Source of the DNA: an uncultured bacterium
GTDB taxonomy: Bacteria; Cyanobacteriota; Vampirovibrionia; Gastranaerophilales; Gastranaerophilaceae
Direction of reading: 5' to 3'
Assembly: GCA_946622415.1 (NCBI GenBank)
Contig: CAMOPX010000008.1
Span: forward strand, 1-64,000
Length of the DNA stretch: 64,000 bases
Position 1 is the first letter of the stretch. Every line of letters begins with the position of its first letter. A program made the translations under genes and the position numbers. Positions 34,472-42,846 of this stretch are shown here, piece by piece. The notes below the pieces were generated by a model. That model was not told the DNA's origin. It was given only the letters and a program-made list of their open reading frames with translations, and did not search any database.

Positions 34472-34632
34472 TATCTATAAACTGTATTTCCTTAAAAATT
34501 TGCTGCCATAAAGGCAACTTTCGCCCAATGAATTCATACTAGCATAAACAGGAAAATTTTGCACATTCGTTAAAAAATGTAAACTTTATAAATATTATGT
34601 AAGCATTCTGCTTAAAATGAAAATAATTGGTG

Positions 34633-34638
34633 TATAAT
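34633..34638 (+). promoter_or_regulatory. Candidate -10 box of the gdhA promoter
   Basis: A perfect TATAAT lies 34 bases before the gdhA ATG. No good -35 is seen 17 bases upstream. Two TGTAA words occur further up (near 34578 and 34597), which might be part of an activator site. The rest of the 200-bp divergent gap is AT-rich. Confidence 0.55.
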
Positions 34639-34671
34639 TAACACGATTAGAAAATAGGGGTACAAAAGATT

Positions 34672-36030
34672 ATGGAAAAATCAAACTATTTAAGAAGCGT
34701 GCTGGAAGAAGCAAGCGCAAAGAACGCAACAGAACCCGAGTTTTTACAAACTCTTAAAGAAGTATTAACATCTTTAGAAAAAGTTGTTGTTAAAAATGAA
34801 GATTACTATAAGTCGTTATCCTTGCTTGAAAGATTAGTTGAGCCGGAAAGAATTATATCTTTTAAAGTTCCCTGGGTTAACGCAAAGGGCGAAATAAAAG
34901 TAAACAGAGGATACAGAGTACAATTCAACGGCGCAATCGGACCATATAAAGGCGGACTTCGTTTTCACCCTTCCGTAAATCAAAGCATTATGAAATTTTT
35001 GGCTTTTGAACAAACCTTTAAAAATGCCTTAACAGGATTGCCAATCGGCGGCGGTAAAGGCGGAAGCGATTTTGACCCCAAAGGAAAAACTGATTTAGAA
35101 ATCATGAATTTCTGTCAAAGTTTTATGAACGAATTACAAAAATATATTGGTGCAGACGTTGATGTTCCCGCAGGTGATATCGGTGTTGGCGGCAGAGAAA
35201 TAGGATATTTATTCGGTCAATACAGAAAAATCAGAAGCTTATATGAAGCAGGCGTATTAACAGGAAAAGGACTTGAATACGGCGGTTCTCTAGCTCGTAA
35301 AGAAGCAACGGGATACGGTTTAATGTATTATATGCGTGAAATGTTGACCACTAACAATATCGAATTAAAAGGAAAAACAGCAGTTATTTCAGGTTCGGGT
35401 AACGTTGCAATTTATGCTGCGGAAAAAGCAAAACAAATGGGTATAAAAGTTCTTGCTATGTCTGATTCAAACGGTTGTGTATATGACGAAAACGGTATTA
35501 ATCTTGATATCGTAAAAGAAATAAAAGAAGTAAAAAGAGGCAGAATTAAAGAATACTTAAATTCTGTTCCGTCAGCTAAATACACTGAAAATTCAGGTAC
35601 AACTCCTGCTGTTTATACAATTAAGGCTGATATAATTTTACCTTGCGCTACACAAAACGATATTAATTTAGAAACGGCAAAAATATTGGTTGCGAACGGT
35701 GCGATTGCCGTTGGTGAAGGTGCAAATATGCCGACAACAAACGAAGCAATTGAATACTTACAAGCAAATAACGTTCTTGTTGCACCGGCAAAGGCAGCAA
35801 ATGCAGGCGGTGTTGCAACATCAGCTCTTGAAATGAGCCAAAACTCTATGAGATACAGCTGGACGTTTGAAGAAGTAGATAAAAAGCTTGAAAATATTAT
35901 GAAAAATATCTTCAAACAATGCAAAGACGCAGCACAAGAGTATGGACTCGGAGTTAATTATGTTGCAGGTGCGAATATTGCGGCATTTAATAAAGTATCA
36001 AAAGCAATGATTGCACAAGGTGTTATATAA
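34672..36030 (+). CDS. gdhA: Glutamate dehydrogenase
   Basis: The 452-residue hexameric-type enzyme interconverts 2-oxoglutarate plus ammonium and glutamate. It has the substrate loop GPYKGGLRFHPSVN, the catalytic Lys in PIGGGKGGSDFDPKGK, VPAGDIGVGGREIGY and the nucleotide fold VISGSGNVAIYAAEKA. The Ser-containing loop and length fit the NADP-preferring, assimilatory group. ATG follows AGGGGT. A terminator follows immediately. It stands as a single-gene unit. Confidence 0.95.
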   Translation: MEKSNYLRSVLEEASAKNATEPEFLQTLKEVLTSLEKVVVKNEDYYKSLSLLERLVEPERIISFKVPWVNAKGEIKVNRGYRVQFNGAIGPYKGGLRFHPSVNQSIMKFLAFEQTFKNALTGLPIGGGKGGSDFDPKGKTDLEIMNFCQSFMNELQKYIGADVDVPAGDIGVGGREIGYLFGQYRKIRSLYEAGVLTGKGLEYGGSLARKEATGYGLMYYMREMLTTNNIELKGKTAVISGSGNVAIYAAEKAKQMGIKVLAMSDSNGCVYDENGINLDIVKEIKEVKRGRIKEYLNSVPSAKYTENSGTTPAVYTIKADIILPCATQNDINLETAKILVANGAIAVGEGANMPTTNEAIEYLQANNVLVAPAKAANAGGVATSALEMSQNSMRYSWTFEEVDKKLENIMKNIFKQCKDAAQEYGLGVNYVAGANIAAFNKVSKAMIAQGVI

Positions 36031-36050
36031 TAAAACAAACATAATTACTT

Positions 36051-36079
36051 AAAACCGGAGATTATTCTCCGGTTTTTTT
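36051..36079 (+). terminator. gdhA terminator overlapping the pnuC 3' end
   Basis: AAAACCGGAG-attatt-CTCCGGTTTTTTT is a perfect stem with a T-run. The hairpin also codes the last residues of the convergent pnuC (stop at 36062), so one sequence serves both genes. Confidence 0.9.
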
Positions 36080-36757
36080 AATTTCTCTGTTCCATCTTCT
36101 TAAAAAATAAACGGATAAAATAAGGTAAATGCCCCACATTAAAACTGTTGCGGTGCAATCGGCACCGTTTAAAACCGCGTATATCCACATAACAAGCGAA
36201 GCTAAATTTACAAAAAACCAAATATACCATTGTTCAACGCACCTTTTTACTGTCAACAATTGACCGATTATTGAAAATACTGTTATAAAACTATCTAATA
36301 TGGGATTTTTTCCGTTTAATGATTTCAATATTAAAAACAATAACAGCGTAAACAATAAACCCAACAAAAGATACAAAAATCTCTCCTTTGAATTTAATTT
36401 TGTTTTTATTATTTCATTTTTATTTTTTTTCAGGTTTTTTTTCCATTGAAAAATCCCGATTACTTCCATTGGAAAATAATAAAGTCCATATAAACACAAA
36501 TTTCCCCAAAAACCGTTTTTGTATGCCAAATAGCAATAGCAAAAAGTTCCCAGCATTCCTATTAAATAACAGTAAACTTTTCCGTAACCTGCAAAAATTG
36601 TATAGCATATTCCGCAAATTGCGCTGATAAGAGCGACAAGAGAATCTTTTGAATATATTGAAATTGAAGTCACTAAAGAAATAATTGCAATAAAAGAAAT
36701 TATTTCCGATTTTTTAAAGTTGATTATTTCATTTTTTATAAATTCAACAGGTTTCAT
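36062..36757 (-). CDS. pnuC: Nicotinamide riboside transporter PnuC
   Basis: The 231-residue membrane protein has seven likely transmembrane segments. Family motifs are present: YLIGMLGTFCYCYLAYKNGFWGNL, the YYFPMEVIGIFQWKKN segment, and the later VKRCVEQWYIWFFVNLAS with WYIWFFVN. PnuC proteins carry nicotinamide riboside by facilitated diffusion. nadE lies 1.6 kb away, consistent with NAD salvage. No NAD riboswitch is seen: only 26 bases separate its start from the divergent gene. Confidence 0.93.
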   Translation of the reverse strand: MKPVEFIKNEIINFKKSEIISFIAIISLVTSISIYSKDSLVALISAICGICYTIFAGYGKVYCYLIGMLGTFCYCYLAYKNGFWGNLCLYGLYYFPMEVIGIFQWKKNLKKNKNEIIKTKLNSKERFLYLLLGLLFTLLLFLILKSLNGKNPILDSFITVFSIIGQLLTVKRCVEQWYIWFFVNLASLVMWIYAVLNGADCTATVLMWGIYLILSVYFLRRWNREIKKTGE

Positions 36758-36783
36758 AATTTGTTTATTATAAAATAAATATA

Positions 36784-37818
36784 ATGAAAATAACTAATGC
36801 GGTAAAAAACAAACCTCATTTTTCGGGTGTTAATACAAACAAATTTGTATTGTCGGGACTTGAACATATTGCAAATCATGGCGCAAGCTTTGCAGTCGGA
36901 GCATCGTTTTTTGGCGCTGCCATATTAAGACCCCTTGTTATTTCAGCTGTTCCAAATACAGATAAAGAAAATAAAAAGTATTTTTCCGCAAATTCATTGT
37001 CATCGGGTATTATGAAACTTTTAATGGCAGAAGCAGTTGCTTTGCCTGTTGAAAATGCAATTAAAAACATAGATAAAAATCCGAATAATTTTTTAAACAA
37101 AAATACTCTTGAAAATTTTTTCAAGGATAAAAAAAGTTACAACTTTTTAACCCAAACAATCAAACAAACAACAAACCTCTTAACTTCTATTCCAAAATCA
37201 TATTTAACGGTGGCATTATTGCCTCTTTTAGTTGATAAATTTTTTAATGGAAAAGAAAAAAAAGAAAATATAAATCCGTTGGTATTTAAAGGTGCGGATA
37301 AATTTTCTTCTTACAATAAAATTTCTTTTAAAGGGAATGAAAATCGATTATTGAGCAAAGGGATTTCAAAACTTATCAATAATGAAGTCTTGCAAAATTT
37401 TGCAAAAAATCATGCCGCAAAAGATACAAATATAACAAAAACTATGTCTGTTGCGACGGATGTGCTGCTTTTGAGCGCATCTACTTTATATACAAATAAA
37501 TCAAAAAAAATCAAAGAAGAAAGAAAAAAACCTTTGATATTTAATAACATTTTATCAACACTATCAGGCATTACGCTCGGATGTCTTTTTGATAATGCGG
37601 CAAAAAAAGGATTTAAGGATTCAATGGATAGTTTCATCAAAGCAAATAAAACAAATCCGAAATTGCCAAAATATATTGACGGTATTAATGTTTTAAGACC
37701 AACAGTTATATTTATGCTTGTTTACTATGGAATTATACCTGTTTTTACGACATATTTTGCGGACAAAATTAACAAAAATCCAAAAAACAATTATGAAAAT
37801 AAAATGTCTGAAAGTTAA
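36784..37818 (+). CDS. Lineage-type hypothetical protein with Phe-x-Gly motifs
   Basis: The 344-residue protein has no signal peptide. Three short motifs of the form hydrophobic-x-Phe-x-Gly occur: PHFSGVN near the start, LVFKGADKF and KISFKGNENR in the middle. Several hydrophobic stretches (ASFAVGASFFGAAILRPLVI, SYLTVALLPLLV, VIFMLVYYGIIPVFTTYF) indicate membrane association. The half after KISFKG shows a segment order like that of the 494-residue protein at 59.5 kb, so I infer that they are distant paralogues. Function is unknown. Confidence 0.55.
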   Translation: MKITNAVKNKPHFSGVNTNKFVLSGLEHIANHGASFAVGASFFGAAILRPLVISAVPNTDKENKKYFSANSLSSGIMKLLMAEAVALPVENAIKNIDKNPNNFLNKNTLENFFKDKKSYNFLTQTIKQTTNLLTSIPKSYLTVALLPLLVDKFFNGKEKKENINPLVFKGADKFSSYNKISFKGNENRLLSKGISKLINNEVLQNFAKNHAAKDTNITKTMSVATDVLLLSASTLYTNKSKKIKEERKKPLIFNNILSTLSGITLGCLFDNAAKKGFKDSMDSFIKANKTNPKLPKYIDGINVLRPTVIFMLVYYGIIPVFTTYFADKINKNPKNNYENKMSES

Positions 37819-37844
37819 AAAATTATTCTTTCAGACATTTTTAT
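37801..37844. terminator. Bidirectional terminator overlapping a stop codon
   Basis: AAATGTCTGAAAG and CTTTCAGACATTT form a perfect 13-bp stem with T-runs on both strands. It contains the stop of the plus-strand gene and lies just before the stop of the convergent skp-like gene. Confidence 0.88.
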
Positions 37845-37848
37845 ATAA

Positions 37849-38313
37849 CTATTTTACAAGCGGAAGAACTTGTGCTGTTATATCCGTGCCGCCGTATAAA
37901 ACCGCATCTTCTCTTAATACTACATCATAACCCAATTCTTTTGCTTTTTGGTTTATTACGCTGCTTAATTGGTTATCAACTTCGCTAACTTTTTTTGCGT
38001 ATGCGTCTTTTATTGAATTTTTCTTTTGAGTTAACTGCGCTTCATATTTTTTGATTGCAGCTTCTTTTGATTGGGGTGTTGCTTGTTTTTGAATGTCGGC
38101 ACTTGCGGTATCATACCATTTTAGCATATCTTTTGTTTGATTTGCTCTTGTAGTTTCCGCAGTTTTTAATACCTTGGAAGCTGCGAGAAGCTTTCCTACG
38201 TTAATGTAGCCGATTTTTTGAGGAGTATTTTCACTTACCGCAATATTGTTAATACCAAAACCTAATCCGAATGCAAATGAGCATAATACTAAAGTTAAAA
38301 GATTTTTCTTCAT
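37849..38313 (-). CDS. OmpH/Skp-like periplasmic chaperone
   Basis: The 154-residue protein has a signal peptide (MKKNLLTLVLCSFAFGLGFG). The mature part starts with the family strand KIGYINVGKLLAASKVLK. A long coiled-coil pair of helices of about 70 residues follows, with the return strand YDVVLREDAVLYGGTDIT and the closing QVLPLVK. Skp proteins hold unfolded outer-membrane proteins in the periplasm, so this supports a Gram-negative envelope. It lies 10 bases after nadE on the same strand. Confidence 0.9.
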   Translation of the reverse strand: MKKNLLTLVLCSFAFGLGFGINNIAVSENTPQKIGYINVGKLLAASKVLKTAETTRANQTKDMLKWYDTASADIQKQATPQSKEAAIKKYEAQLTQKKNSIKDAYAKKVSEVDNQLSSVINQKAKELGYDVVLREDAVLYGGTDITAQVLPLVK

Positions 38314-38323
38314 ATTTTTCTCC

Positions 38324-40132
38324 TTACCTAAGATAATCTATATTCGATATAATCGGTTGTTTAAATTCTGTTTTATTAATGGAACGAGCATCAATAACGG
38401 GTGAAGGCGGAACTATATACCATTTGTAGAGCGCGGTATTTAACCTTTTGAAGAATTTATTGAGCCAATTCCTTTTTGTTTCGATATCCGTATTTTTCTT
38501 CTTTTCATACAAAAATTCTGCTTTCATCATATCATTTATTGATTGATTTAAATTTTCAATTCTCCATATGACCTCATCTAAAAATTCATAAGGCATGAGT
38601 GCATCTTCCGCTAAAAGGGTTTTTCCGGTATTTGAATCTATTGCGAGTTCTGCCGTAGGCGGTTTTAGGATAATACTTTCAGGAATTGCGTTTTTATTGC
38701 TTCTGTTTTTGTTCATCCAGCGTGCAAGTGCAAACAGTTTTGTTTTTACAACATCCGCAATCGGAGCATAACCGCCCGACATATCACCGTTTATTGTGGC
38801 ATAACCCATATAAAGTTCTGATTTATCAGAGGTTGCAATAGGTAAAGTCCCTGCAAATTCATTTGCAACAGACCACAATATCATACTTCTTGCTCTTGCC
38901 TGAATGTTATCAATTGTAAAACTGTTTTTGTATCTTTTATCCCAATGAGATTCAACATTTGAAAAAATATTTTCATATTTATTTTTAAGAAGCTCGACAG
39001 AATCTTTAATCGGTACTGTCATAAAATTTATGCCCAAATTTGAAGCCAATTGTTCGGCGTCCGACTTACTTTCTTTGCTTGTTAAACTTGATGGCATTGA
39101 AATGCCGAGTACATTTTTATTTCCTAAAGCATCAGCCAACAAAACCGCACAAACAGTGGAATCAAGTCCGCCCGACAATCCTAAAACCGCTCTTTTGAAG
39201 CCGTTTTTTGAAAAATAATCAGATATTGCAGTTTTTATTGCGGTATAGGTTCTTTCTAAATCAGGTTCATGGTCAAGCGAAAATTCTTTTTGAGAGTTTA
39301 ATGTTAATTCAAGTCCTTTTATCAATGGATTTATGACATTTTCGCCATTTAAATTTAATTCAAATAATTCTTCTTCAAAACTTTTTGCCATGGCGATGAG
39401 TTTGCCGTTTTCATCGTACATTCTGCTTGTGCCGTCATAAACAAGTTCGTCATTGGCGCCTGTTTGATTAACATAAATATATTTTGTTTTGTATTTTTTG
39501 GAAACAAAAGACATCATGTTGTGTTTAAGTTGTTCTTTTTTTGCTCTGGAGCAAGAGGCTGCGGGACACAATAAAACGTCAACTTCCGGTGCAACCGTTT
39601 CAACAGGGTCAATTTCATATAAATTCTTTTCAAAAAAATCTTTATCGTTCCAACCGTCCTCGCAAATTATTACGCCGTATTTTGTTCCCCCAAGTTCAAA
39701 AATTCTATTCTCTTTTGTTATTTTAGCAGGTTCAAAATAGCGATAATCGTTGTGTTCCGAGTAATTTGCAAGGAGAGCTTTTCTGAAAATTTTTTCTGTT
39801 TTTTGATTTTTAATTAACATGACAGAATTAAAAAACGGTTTTCCGATTTTGGATGTATTTTTTTCGGGATAACCTATTAATACGGCAATATTTTTAGAAA
39901 CTTCTTTAATTTCTTCAAGTGCTCTTTCGCATTGACCTGCAATGTATGGATATCTTGTTAAAATATCTCCGATTGGATAACCCAATAAAAATAATTCCGG
40001 AAAAATTATCATTTCGGCATTTTTTTCGATGGCCTTATTGATTGCACTTATTGCTTTGTTTTTATTGTATTCGACATTGCCCGAAATCGGATTAAGTTGT
40101 GCTAAAATTATTTTATTCAATTTGTTATCCAT
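38324..40132 (-). CDS. nadE: Glutamine-dependent NAD+ synthetase
   Basis: The 602-residue enzyme amidates nicotinate adenine dinucleotide to NAD using glutamine. About 1-270 is a nitrilase-type amidase with Glu in IIFPELFLLGYP, the Lys region FRKALLANY, and a nucleophile region VIICEDGWND with Cys. About 290-600 is the ammonia-using synthetase with the ATP loop VLGLSGGLDSTVCAVLLADA and ATSDKSELYMGYATINGDMSGGYAPI. Length fits the two-domain form. Confidence 0.95.
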   Translation of the reverse strand: MDNKLNKIILAQLNPISGNVEYNKNKAISAINKAIEKNAEMIIFPELFLLGYPIGDILTRYPYIAGQCERALEEIKEVSKNIAVLIGYPEKNTSKIGKPFFNSVMLIKNQKTEKIFRKALLANYSEHNDYRYFEPAKITKENRIFELGGTKYGVIICEDGWNDKDFFEKNLYEIDPVETVAPEVDVLLCPAASCSRAKKEQLKHNMMSFVSKKYKTKYIYVNQTGANDELVYDGTSRMYDENGKLIAMAKSFEEELFELNLNGENVINPLIKGLELTLNSQKEFSLDHEPDLERTYTAIKTAISDYFSKNGFKRAVLGLSGGLDSTVCAVLLADALGNKNVLGISMPSSLTSKESKSDAEQLASNLGINFMTVPIKDSVELLKNKYENIFSNVESHWDKRYKNSFTIDNIQARARSMILWSVANEFAGTLPIATSDKSELYMGYATINGDMSGGYAPIADVVKTKLFALARWMNKNRSNKNAIPESIILKPPTAELAIDSNTGKTLLAEDALMPYEFLDEVIWRIENLNQSINDMMKAEFLYEKKKNTDIETKRNWLNKFFKRLNTALYKWYIVPPSPVIDARSINKTEFKQPIISNIDYLR

Positions 40133-40168
40133 AGAAAAATTTTATCATAAATTAAAAAAGAGGGTTAA

Positions 40169-41767
40169 ATGAGAAAATATTGTTTAGATTTGGGGTTTGC
40201 AATTTTACTGTTTCTTTTTTCGATTTTTGCCCTCACAAATATAGGTTTTCTTTTGCATTTAAGTGTGAATTGTTCTTATATTTTAATTTCTTTTTTGATA
40301 TTAGAAATTTATATTTTTAAAAGCGGAAACTTTCTTCAAAAAAATATACTGCTTTTTTTGATTTTTGTTTTGTCTTTGGTTTTTTCAATGTGTTTTATTG
40401 ATGTGTCGTTTGATGGCAGATGCTACCATTTTACAATAGAAAACTTATACAGACTCGGCTATAATCCGATTTATAACAGCATAAAAGAATTTTCATCAAA
40501 TCATAATATCTTTTATAATCTTGTTTTTGCCGGAAGTTATCCGAATGCGCTGGAGACAATCAGAAGTAACTTTTATTATCTTTTTCATAATATGGAAAGC
40601 AGTAAAGTTGCTAATTTTTTGTTTGCGGCATGTGCTTTTTTATATAGCTTATATTTTTTAAAGAGAAAATTAAATATTTTAAAAACAATTGTTTTGGGTG
40701 TTTGTATTTTTTCTCTTACTGTTTTAATTACTCAAATAAATACTAAAATGGCGGATTTTAGTCTTTATTGTGTTTTTATTATGCAGATATTTTCTCTATT
40801 TTTGATTCATAAAAAAGAAGAAACCAAAAAAAATGCAATAGTTTTTATTCTGTCTTCAATTTTATCTATAGGGTTAAAATATACGGGGCTATACACAAGC
40901 GTTATAATTTTTATTGTTTATTTTTTATTTAAAAGAGAGAAAAATATATTAAAAATGGCGGGAATAGTATTTTTGTCTTCCTTGATACTCTGTTTCCAGC
41001 CTTATGTAACAAATACAATTAAATTCAAAAACCCTTTTTATCCTTCAATCGGTTATAATAAATTGGATTTTATGACGGGGCAAAACCCGAGGGAATTTAA
41101 TAATAAACCGTATTTGTATAAATTTGTCCGTTCAATGTTTTCATCAACCTCGGATGCCAGAATGAACAACCCCGAAACCCCCCCGATATTTTGGAAAGTA
41201 CCTTTTACAATGCATTTTGATATGCCTTTTATTCAGGAAGAACTAAGAATCTCAGGTTTCGGTCATTTATTTTCCGGTATATTTGTTGTGAGTGTTTTGT
41301 TATCCGTTTATTTGATGATTAAAAAAAGAAAAACGAGATTAACGTTTGCATTGATATATTTAACGGTTTTATTAAATCCTCTTTGCTGGTGGGCAAGATT
41401 TGTACCCCAGTTACATTTATTGCCTTGTGTTTGCTGCTATTATTTTAGGAAAAATAATTTTATATTTTTCTTTCTTATAGGATTAATAATGGCGAACGGA
41501 TTTTTAACACTCAGAGAAAATTATTTTGGAAATGCCTACAAAACATATGTTATGAGCGAATATTATAATCACTTATATCGAATTTCTCAAAAACAACCGA
41601 TTTTAATATACAAAAACAGAGTGAATGAAGATGAAGATGATGAAACAATACTTGAAAGATTGAATGAATATGGGGTGAAGTATTCGCTCTCTAACGAAAA
41701 AGATGAAAGTTTTGATTTAATAAAAACAAAAGCTACAATATCAAAGAATTATTATATAAAGTATTAG
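40169..41767 (+). CDS. Multi-pass membrane protein, GT-C glycosyltransferase-like
   Basis: The 532-residue protein has about ten transmembrane helices and a soluble C-terminal 60 residues. The first outside loop holds acidic and aromatic residues (FIDVSFDGRCYHFTIENL), where GT-C enzymes carry their catalytic Asp. Another loop holds SSNHNIFYNLVFAGSYPNALE. This layout suggests a lipid-linked-sugar glycosyltransferase or polymerase acting outside the membrane. No strong family signature is visible to me. It is followed 75 bases later by a sugar dehydrogenase, which supports a glycan role. Confidence 0.6.
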   Translation: MRKYCLDLGFAILLFLFSIFALTNIGFLLHLSVNCSYILISFLILEIYIFKSGNFLQKNILLFLIFVLSLVFSMCFIDVSFDGRCYHFTIENLYRLGYNPIYNSIKEFSSNHNIFYNLVFAGSYPNALETIRSNFYYLFHNMESSKVANFLFAACAFLYSLYFLKRKLNILKTIVLGVCIFSLTVLITQINTKMADFSLYCVFIMQIFSLFLIHKKEETKKNAIVFILSSILSIGLKYTGLYTSVIIFIVYFLFKREKNILKMAGIVFLSSLILCFQPYVTNTIKFKNPFYPSIGYNKLDFMTGQNPREFNNKPYLYKFVRSMFSSTSDARMNNPETPPIFWKVPFTMHFDMPFIQEELRISGFGHLFSGIFVVSVLLSVYLMIKKRKTRLTFALIYLTVLLNPLCWWARFVPQLHLLPCVCCYYFRKNNFIFFFLIGLIMANGFLTLRENYFGNAYKTYVMSEYYNHLYRISQKQPILIYKNRVNEDEDDETILERLNEYGVKYSLSNEKDESFDLIKTKATISKNYYIKY

Positions 41768-41842
41768 ATATTCAAATCACAGATTGACTAAGAAATATGT
41801 GTTTATTAAAATTGAAAAAGAAAAAGTTATAAGGAAAAATAA

Positions 41843-42835
41843 ATGAAAAAGTGTGTTGCCGTTGTCGGCTGCGGTTTATGGGGAAGAAATATAGTTCGTA
41901 ATTTTTATAATCTGAATGCGCTTCACAGTGTTTGCGATTTGGATGAAGAAAATCTTAAAATGGTAAAAGAACTGTACGATGACGTTAATACGGTTAAAAA
42001 TTTTGAAGATGTTTTAAATAACCCTGAAATAGAAGCTGTGTGTATTGTTACTCCTTCTCATACCCATTTTAAACTTGTGAAAATGGCTCTTGAAAAAGGA
42101 AAGCATGTTTATGTTGAAAAACCCATTTCAACTTCTGCCGAGGAGACACTCATCTTAAAAGATATCGCGGAAAAGAAAAACGTAAAACTTCTTGTGGGAC
42201 ATTTGCTTTTATATCATCCTGCGGTTAACAGATTAAAAATGCTTATAGCGGAAGGTGTTTTGGGCAAAATTAAATATGTACAATCCGACAGATTAAACAT
42301 AAACTATTTTAAAAACGACAGAAGTGTAATGTGGGATTTAGCTCCGCATGATGTATCAATGATTGCACATGTTACAGGTAAAGCACCAATAAAAGTTCTT
42401 AATGCAACGGGAGCATGTTGTGAATTTGAAAATATTTGTGATATTACACATCTGACCATTCAATTTGAAGACGGAATAATCGGGCATGTGTCGGATTCTT
42501 GGATTCATCCTCAAAAAAGAGTTACTTTACTTGTCAGAGGTGAAAAGGCAACGGCAATATTGGATGATACAATTCAGGAAGGAAAATTAAAGGTTTTTGA
42601 TAACAATAAAAATTCTCAAAAAGATATAGAGGTGTTTGATTATTTAGAGATTGAGCCTTTAAAGTTGGAATGTCAACATTTTCTAAATTGTATTCAAAAC
42701 GATAAAACTCCGCGCTCAGATGGTGAAAACGGGTATATGATAGTAAAAATACTTGAAGAAGCCGAAAAAATCATGCTCGGAAGCAGAAAAGAATTATTGG
42801 ATAACCACGAATTTAAACTTTCACGTTCTAAATAA
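41843..42835 (+). CDS. Gfo/Idh/MocA family oxidoreductase
   Basis: The 330-residue NAD(P)-dependent enzyme has an N-terminal Rossmann domain with VAVVGCGLWGRNIVRNF and VTPSHTHFKLVKMALEKGKH. It also has the family EKP motif (YVEKPIST). The second half has the WDLAPHDVSMI region that contains the catalytic His. Such enzymes oxidise or epimerise sugars, often UDP-sugars of surface glycans (WlbA-like). AAGGAAAAATAA precedes the ATG. The specific substrate is not determined. Confidence 0.85.
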   Translation: MKKCVAVVGCGLWGRNIVRNFYNLNALHSVCDLDEENLKMVKELYDDVNTVKNFEDVLNNPEIEAVCIVTPSHTHFKLVKMALEKGKHVYVEKPISTSAEETLILKDIAEKKNVKLLVGHLLLYHPAVNRLKMLIAEGVLGKIKYVQSDRLNINYFKNDRSVMWDLAPHDVSMIAHVTGKAPIKVLNATGACCEFENICDITHLTIQFEDGIIGHVSDSWIHPQKRVTLLVRGEKATAILDDTIQEGKLKVFDNNKNSQKDIEVFDYLEIEPLKLECQHFLNCIQNDKTPRSDGENGYMIVKILEEAEKIMLGSRKELLDNHEFKLSRSK

Positions 42836-42846
42836 ATTTTAGGTAA

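Noticed and set aside
34472-34671. NtcA-type nitrogen-control site upstream of gdhA
   Set aside because: Only TGTAA words in direct orientation are seen. The GTA-N8-TAC palindrome is not present.
36758-36783. NAD riboswitch in front of pnuC
   Set aside because: The gap is only 26 bases with no aptamer-like sequence.
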